Assembly: GCA_041687475.1 (NCBI GenBank)
Contig: JAWLBW010000236.1
Coordinates: 1 to 7,372, forward strand
Length of the DNA: 7,372 nucleotides
Source of the DNA: JAWLBW01 sp041687475
Lineage (GTDB): Bacteria; J088; JAWLBW01
Direction of reading: 5' to 3'
The notes under the pieces are model-generated. The model did not search any database and had not been told where the DNA came from. It saw only the letters and a list, made by a program, of their open reading frames with translations. This document shows, in pieces, positions 4,727 to 7,372 of the stretch. Position 1 is the first letter of the stretch. Every line of letters begins with the position of its first letter. The position numbers and the translations under genes were made by a program.

Positions 4727-5434
4727 TCAGACCTTGGCCGCGCTCTGGACGTCGGCCTGGTCGAGCGGAATGCCGGGGCTCATCGAGCTCGAAAGCGTCA
4801 CGCTCTTCATGTAAACGCCCTTCGCGGTGGCGGGCTTGGCGCGCACGACCGCTTCAATGGCGGCAACGGCGTTCTCACGCAGCTTGGCCGTTTCAAACTG
4901 CACCTTGCCGATGGCCAGGTGAAGGTTGCCCGTCTTGTCGACGCGGTATTCGACCTTACCGGCCTTGGCTTCGCTGACGGCCTTGCCGACGTCGAAGGTA
5001 ACCGTGCCCGTCTTCGGGTTCGGCATGAGACCGCGGGGTCCGAGCACGCGCCCGATCTTACCGACCTGGCCCATCATGTCGGGGGTGGCAATCATGCTGT
5101 CGAACTCGAGCCAACCGCCCTGAATGCGCTCGATGAGATCTTCGGCGCCGACCACATCGGCTCCGGCTTCTTCGGCTTCCTTGACCTTCTCGCCCTTGGC
5201 GACAACGACCACGCGAATGGTCTTGCCCAGACCATGCGGCAGCACGACGGCGCCGCGAATCATCTGGTCGGCCTTTGCCGGGTCGACGCCCAGGCGAAAG
5301 CTCAGCTGCGCGGTGGCATTGAACTTGGCGAAGGTAACTTCGGGAAGAAGCTGCAGCCCTTCGTCGAGGGTGTACTTCTTGTCGGCTTCGATGCGGGCGC
5401 GGGCCGCATCATACTTTTTGCCGCGATTGGCCAT
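4727..5434 (-). CDS. rplA: 50S ribosomal protein uL1
   Basis: L1 forms the mobile stalk beside the E site that helps release deacylated tRNA. In many bacteria it also represses its own operon by binding mRNA that mimics its rRNA site. The 235-residue length is normal. The family signature LGPRGLMPNPKTGTV is at 131-145, VVLPHGLGK at 63-71, and the C-terminal rRNA-contacting segment GVYMKSVTLSSSMSPGI at 206-222. ATG at 5434 has GGGAG at an 8-base spacing. rplK ends 106 bases upstream, and two hairpins sit in that spacer. No obvious promoter lies between them, so the two genes are probably on one transcript. Confidence 0.98.
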   Translation of the reverse strand: MANRGKKYDAARARIEADKKYTLDEGLQLLPEVTFAKFNATAQLSFRLGVDPAKADQMIRGAVVLPHGLGKTIRVVVVAKGEKVKEAEEAGADVVGAEDLIERIQGGWLEFDSMIATPDMMGQVGKIGRVLGPRGLMPNPKTGTVTFDVGKAVSEAKAGKVEYRVDKTGNLHLAIGKVQFETAKLRENAVAAIEAVVRAKPATAKGVYMKSVTLSSSMSPGIPLDQADVQSAAKV

Positions 5435-5447
5435 GGTAACGACTCCC

Positions 5448-5519
5448 GGTCTGCGAGGCAGACCTGTCTCCCACCCTGGTTGAACGATAACGCCCCGCCC
5501 GGGTAGTGAGAGCGGGGCG
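5448..5519 (-). promoter_or_regulatory. Two hairpins in the rplK-rplA spacer
   Basis: The first, CGCCCCGC-13-GCGGGGCG on the minus strand (5519-5491), is an 8-base-pair stem followed by TTATCGTTC, which is too mixed for a clear terminator. The second, GGTCTGC-CTC-GCAGACC (5464-5448), ends a few bases before the rplA Shine-Dalgarno. They may tune rplA translation or mRNA processing. An L1 binding site here is possible but I cannot match a known L1 leader. Confidence 0.5.
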
Positions 5520-5540
5520 CCTTGTAATGCAGAAAGAAAC

Positions 5541-5963
5541 TCAGACGACGTCGAGGCCCATCGAACGGGCCGAGCCGGCCACGATGGTCATGGCGGTCTC
5601 TACGTCGTAGCAGTTCAGGTCCTTCAGCTTGAGTTCGGCAATTTCGCGAACCTGCTGCTCGGTAACCTTGCCCACCTTGTTGCGGTTCGGCTCACCCGAG
5701 CCCTTCTCGACCTTGGCGGCCTTCTTGAGAAGGTCCGAGACCGGAGGCGTCTTGGTGATGAACGTGAACGAACGGTCGGCGAAAACCGTGATGATGACCG
5801 GAATGATCATGCCTTCCTGACCGGCAGTACGGGCATTGTACTCCTTACAGAACTGCATGATGTTCACGCCGTGCTGACCGAGAGCGGGACCAACCGGGGG
5901 GCTGGGATTCGCCTTACCGGCCGGAATCGCGAGCTTGATCTGTCCGACAACCTTCTTTGCCAT
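5541..5963 (-). CDS. rplK: 50S ribosomal protein uL11
   Basis: L11 binds the GTPase-associated region of 23S rRNA with L10 and is the ribosomal target of thiostrepton-type antibiotics and of RelA signalling. The 140 residues match the family closely. The N-terminal proline-rich segment PSPPVGPALGQHGVNI is at 20-35. The C-terminal rRNA-binding domain includes TEQQVREIAELKLKDLN (101-117) and GSARSMG (130-136). ATG at 5963 gives the canonical MAKKVVGQIKL start; the ribosome binding site is only moderate (AGGAAG about 13 bases upstream, AGGTC closer). It begins 77 bases after nusG, and a GGGGC-4-GCCCC hairpin (5983-5996) lies in that spacer. Confidence 0.98.
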   Translation of the reverse strand: MAKKVVGQIKLAIPAGKANPSPPVGPALGQHGVNIMQFCKEYNARTAGQEGMIIPVIITVFADRSFTFITKTPPVSDLLKKAAKVEKGSGEPNRNKVGKVTEQQVREIAELKLKDLNCYDVETAMTIVAGSARSMGLDVV

Positions 5964-5982
5964 GACCTGTAACCACTTCCTG

Positions 5983-5996
5983 GGGGCGAATGCCCC
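5983..5996 (-). promoter_or_regulatory. Small hairpin in the nusG-rplK spacer
   Basis: GGGGC-ATTC-GCCCC on the minus strand lies about 20 bases before rplK. It has no T-tail. A TTGACA lies just upstream at 6006-6001 but lacks a -10 box at any normal spacing. Confidence 0.4.
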
Positions 5997-6040
5997 GAAA
6001 TGTCAACAAACTGGCCGCGCCGATAAGTCGGGCGCAGCCC

Positions 6041-6583
6041 TCAAACCGTACGTTCTACCTGGGTGAAGTCGAGCTCGACCGGGGTGCTGCGACCGAAGAT
6101 GCTCACGAGAACGCGAATCTTGCCCTTCTCCTGATTGACTTCTTCGACCACGCCGTTGAAGTTCGAGAAGGGGCCTTCGATGACCTTGACGTTCTCGCCT
6201 TCCTCGATGTCGATCTTGACCTTCGGCTTCAGCGTGCCTTCGGAAATCTGCGTGGTAATGCGCTCGACTTCGAAGTCGGGCACCGGCGTCGGCTTGTTGC
6301 CGCCGAGAAAACCGGTGACCTTAGGAATGTTCTTGACCTCATGCCAAATGTTGTCGCGATCTTCACGGTCGAGATCCATGCGAACGAACACATAGCCGGG
6401 AAAGAACTTCTGCTTGACGTTGCGCTTGACGCCCTTGACCACCTGAACTTCTTCCTGGGTGGGCACGAGCACTTCGGCGATTGCGTCCTGCAGTTCCTTC
6501 TGGCGCACGGTTTCGAGCAGGTTCAAGCGAACCTTGTTTTCGAAGCCGCTGTAGGTGTGAACGACATACCAGCGTAAAGCCAT
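6041..6583 (-). CDS. nusG: Transcription elongation/antitermination factor NusG
   Basis: NusG binds the RNA polymerase clamp, modulates pausing and links polymerase to Rho or to ribosomal protein S10. The 180-residue protein has the NGN domain at about 1-110, with WYVVHTYSGFENKV at 5-18 and the strongly conserved FFPGYVFVRM at 60-69. It then has a linker and the C-terminal KOW domain (about 128-178), with GENVKVIEGPFSNFNGVVEEV. ATG at 6583 (MALRWYVVHTYSG) is chosen over the longer open frame because it gives the family N-terminus and the extension has no homology-like content. An AGGGGG about 9 bases upstream can serve as ribosome binding site. secE ends only 17 bases earlier, so the two genes are almost certainly cotranscribed. 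Confidence 0.98.
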   Translation of the reverse strand: MALRWYVVHTYSGFENKVRLNLLETVRQKELQDAIAEVLVPTQEEVQVVKGVKRNVKQKFFPGYVFVRMDLDREDRDNIWHEVKNIPKVTGFLGGNKPTPVPDFEVERITTQISEGTLKPKVKIDIEEGENVKVIEGPFSNFNGVVEEVNQEKGKIRVLVSIFGRSTPVELDFTQVERTV

Positions 6584-6600
6584 GTCGGCGTACCCCCTGC

Positions 6601-6795
6601 TCAGCCGAGCAGCATGCTGAAGAGCCAGTTTACCAACGCGTCGACGCCGAAGAGGTACAACGACACGACAAGGCTGAACACGATGACCACGAGAGTCGAG
6701 GTAGTCGTCTGACGACCTCCGGGCCATGTGACCTTGCGCATTTCGCCGCCGACGTCTGTAAGAAAGTCGGTGGCCTTTTTGACTGGTTGTGCCAT
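6601..6795 (-). CDS. secE: Preprotein translocase subunit SecE
   Basis: SecE clamps the two halves of SecY in the inner-membrane Sec channel. The 64-residue protein is the short, single-helix form found in most bacteria. It has an amphipathic cytoplasmic helix with the conserved EMRKVTWPGGRQT (18-30), then one transmembrane segment at about 34-52 (TLVVIVFSLVVSLYLFGVD). ATG at 6795 gives MAQPVKKATDFL. The longer open frame runs into the tRNA-Trp gene and is not coding. The Shine-Dalgarno is poor, with GGAC about 10 bases upstream. It starts 35 bases after tRNA-Trp and ends 17 bases before nusG, the usual secE-nusG pairing. Confidence 0.96.
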   Translation of the reverse strand: MAQPVKKATDFLTDVGGEMRKVTWPGGRQTTTSTLVVIVFSLVVSLYLFGVDALVNWLFSMLLG

Positions 6796-6830
6796 AACGT
6801 CAACGTCCGGGTTCCAGGCAGAAACTAAAT

Positions 6831-6906
6831 TGGCAGGCCAGGAGGGATTCGAACCCACAACCCGCGGTTTTGGAGACCGCTGCTCTACCGTTGGAGCTAC
6901 TGGCCT
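6831..6906 (-). tRNA. trnW: tRNA-Trp, anticodon CCA, with encoded 3' CCA
   Basis: The cloverleaf is complete on the minus strand over 76 bases. The acceptor stem AGGCCAG pairs with CTGGCCT, the D arm includes AGCTCCAACGGTAGAGC, and the anticodon stem GCGGT/ACCGC holds the loop CTCCAAA with anticodon CCA (tryptophan). The T arm contains GTGGGTTCGAATCCC. The discriminator is G, and CCA is encoded at 6833-6831. It lies between rpmG and secE, a common place for a tRNA-Trp gene, and is probably cut from a common precursor with secE. Confidence 0.97.
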
Positions 6907-6917
6907 GTAAACCTGCC

Positions 6918-6936
6918 GCAATTCACAAGGAATTGC
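6918..6936 (-). promoter_or_regulatory. Hairpin just upstream of tRNA-Trp
   Basis: GCAATTC-5-GAATTGC forms a 7-base-pair stem ending 12 bases before the tRNA 5' end. On the plus strand it is followed by TTTT, but no plus-strand gene needs a terminator here. In the minus-strand transcript it could guide precursor processing. Confidence 0.4.
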
Positions 6937-6952
6937 TTTTGCTAATCTCTAT

Positions 6953-6982
6953 ATTGAACCCGACTCGGTGCCTCACCGTCAA
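6953..6982 (-). promoter_or_regulatory. Candidate promoter for tRNA-Trp-secE-nusG
   Basis: On the minus strand TTGACG (6982-6977) and TTCAAT (6958-6953) are 18 bases apart; they match the sigma-70 boxes at five and four of six positions. Transcription would start near 6946, about 40 bases before the tRNA. The match is reasonable but unproven. Confidence 0.45.
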
Positions 6983-7011
6983 TAGCGAGGTGCTTCGGCG
7001 GGCGAGTCGGG
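6959..7011. repeat. Inverted repeat CCCGACTCG-35-CGAGTCGGG between rpmG and tRNA-Trp
   Basis: Perfect 9-base arms (6959-6967 and 7003-7011) enclose 35 bases that include a second hairpin, CGGTG-CCT-CACCG. The right part overlaps the candidate promoter spacer. It may be a structured RNA element after rpmG or a control site. No T-run follows on the minus strand, where the next bases are TTCAATATAG. Confidence 0.6.
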
Positions 7012-7040
7012 CCGTAAATTCTGCGTTTCCGCAGTACTAC

Positions 7041-7193
7041 TCAGGCCTTGCCTTCCTTATGCAGCTGATGAGAGCGGCAGAAGGGACAGAACTTTTTGAC
7101 CTGAAGTTTTTCCTTGGAGGTACGCTTGTTGCGGGTGGCCGTGTAATTACGGCGCTTGCAGACTTCGCAACCAAGGCTGATGATGTCACGCAT
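7041..7193 (-). CDS. rpmG: 50S ribosomal protein bL33, zinc-binding type
   Basis: L33 is a small protein near the ribosomal E site. The 50-residue product begins MRDIISLGCEVCKRRNYTAT and has two CxxC pairs, Cys9/Cys12 and Cys36/Cys39, so it is the zinc-ribbon form rather than the cysteine-free paralogue that replaces it under zinc starvation. NKRTSKEKLQVKKFCPFC is typical of the family. ATG at 7193 is the only sensible start. There is no Shine-Dalgarno in the 12 bases between it and the tuf terminator. It is transcribed in the same direction as tuf and tRNA-Trp. How it is transcribed is unclear because no promoter fits after the terminator. Confidence 0.96.
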   Translation of the reverse strand: MRDIISLGCEVCKRRNYTATRNKRTSKEKLQVKKFCPFCRSHQLHKEGKA

Positions 7194-7205
7194 CGTCGGG
7201 TACCG

Positions 7206-7242
7206 AATAAAAAGCGGGTGGAACGCGCTAGGCGCTCCACCC
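7206..7242 (-). terminator. Intrinsic terminator after tuf
   Basis: On the minus strand GGGTGGAGCGC (7242-7232) pairs with GCGTTCCACCC (7226-7216) around a 5-base loop. It gives 11 pairs including one G-U, followed by GCTTTTTATT. It starts 13 bases after the tuf stop and ends 12 bases before the rpmG start. Confidence 0.9.
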
Positions 7243-7254
7243 CTGGTTCAAAGC

Positions 7255-7372
7255 TTACTTGATGATCTTCGAGACCACGCCGGCGCCGACGGTGCGGCCG
7301 CCTTCGCGAATGGCGAAACGCAGACCTTCGTCCATGGCGATGGGCGTAATCAGTTCAACCGACATCTTGATG
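7255..7372 (-). CDS. tuf: Elongation factor Tu, C-terminal end (5' part beyond window)
   Basis: EF-Tu delivers aminoacyl-tRNA to the ribosome as a GTP complex. Only the last 39 residues are visible, ending the third beta-barrel domain: VELITPIAMDEGLRFAIREG followed by GRTVGAGVVSKIIK and TAA. This is the near-invariant EF-Tu C-terminus. The GTPase domain lies outside the window. Its transcript is closed by the terminator at 7206-7242. Confidence 0.97.
   Translation of the reverse strand, partial: IKMSVELITPIAMDEGLRFAIREGGRTVGAGVVSKIIK

Noticed and set aside
4457..5506. 349-codon plus-strand open frame
   Set aside because: It is antisense to rplA and its spacers; it persists because of high GC and codon bias.
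6001..6006. TTGACA on the minus strand as a promoter for rplK
   Set aside because: No acceptable -10 box occurs 15 to 19 bases downstream.
5964..6040. L1-binding leader before rplK
   Set aside because: The spacer has small hairpins but I could not match a known L1 target structure.
6796..6921. Longer N-terminus for SecE
   Set aside because: The extension would read through the tRNA-Trp gene.
6918..6940. Plus-strand intrinsic terminator
   Set aside because: The stem is AT-rich and the T-run short, and there is no plus-strand gene to terminate.

Overview
This is a GC-rich bacterial window in which every recognisable gene lies on the minus strand. It spans the conserved translation and transcription block tuf - rpmG - tRNA-Trp - secE - nusG - rplK - rplA - rplJ - rplL, followed by three unrelated genes: a GlsB/YeaQ-family membrane protein, argJ, and a sugar-nucleotide epimerase closest to hopanoid-associated HpnA. 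The organism cannot be named from the sequence. The zinc-type L33, the tuf-rpmG-trnW-secE-nusG order, high GC and repeat-rich spacers would fit several uncultured or environmental Gram-negative-type phyla. That placement is inference only.

Layout, in transcription order from the right edge. 7372-7255 is the 3' end of tuf, closed by an intrinsic terminator only 12 bases before rpmG (7193-7041). A structured spacer with a plausible promoter precedes tRNA-Trp(CCA) (6906-6831), which is followed by secE and nusG. rplK and rplA come next. A 259-base spacer then carries a recognisable L10 leader in front of rplJ, which starts at TTG, and rplL follows. A strong terminator sits at 3431-3393. There is no rpoB after rplL, unlike the usual bacterial order. 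Several spacers in this block carry short near-perfect hairpins.

The left half is different. The spacers around the glsB-like gene, argJ and the epimerase hold several families of short repeats: an 8-base G-tract repeat able to form a G-quadruplex, a 16-base repeat inverted on both sides of the glsB-like gene, a TTCCGCG-rich tract, a perfect 15-base-arm palindrome before argJ, and an eight-unit, 8-base array after argJ. The epimerase has the best promoter in the window, a consensus TTGACA with a 17-base spacer.

Functionally, the right two thirds make EF-Tu, ribosomal proteins L33, L11, L1, L10 and L7/L12, a Sec translocase subunit and the elongation factor NusG. The left third covers arginine biosynthesis, a small stress-type membrane protein and probably lipid or glycan sugar chemistry. 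I see no defence system, CRISPR array or mobile-element gene. The less ordinary content is in the spacers.
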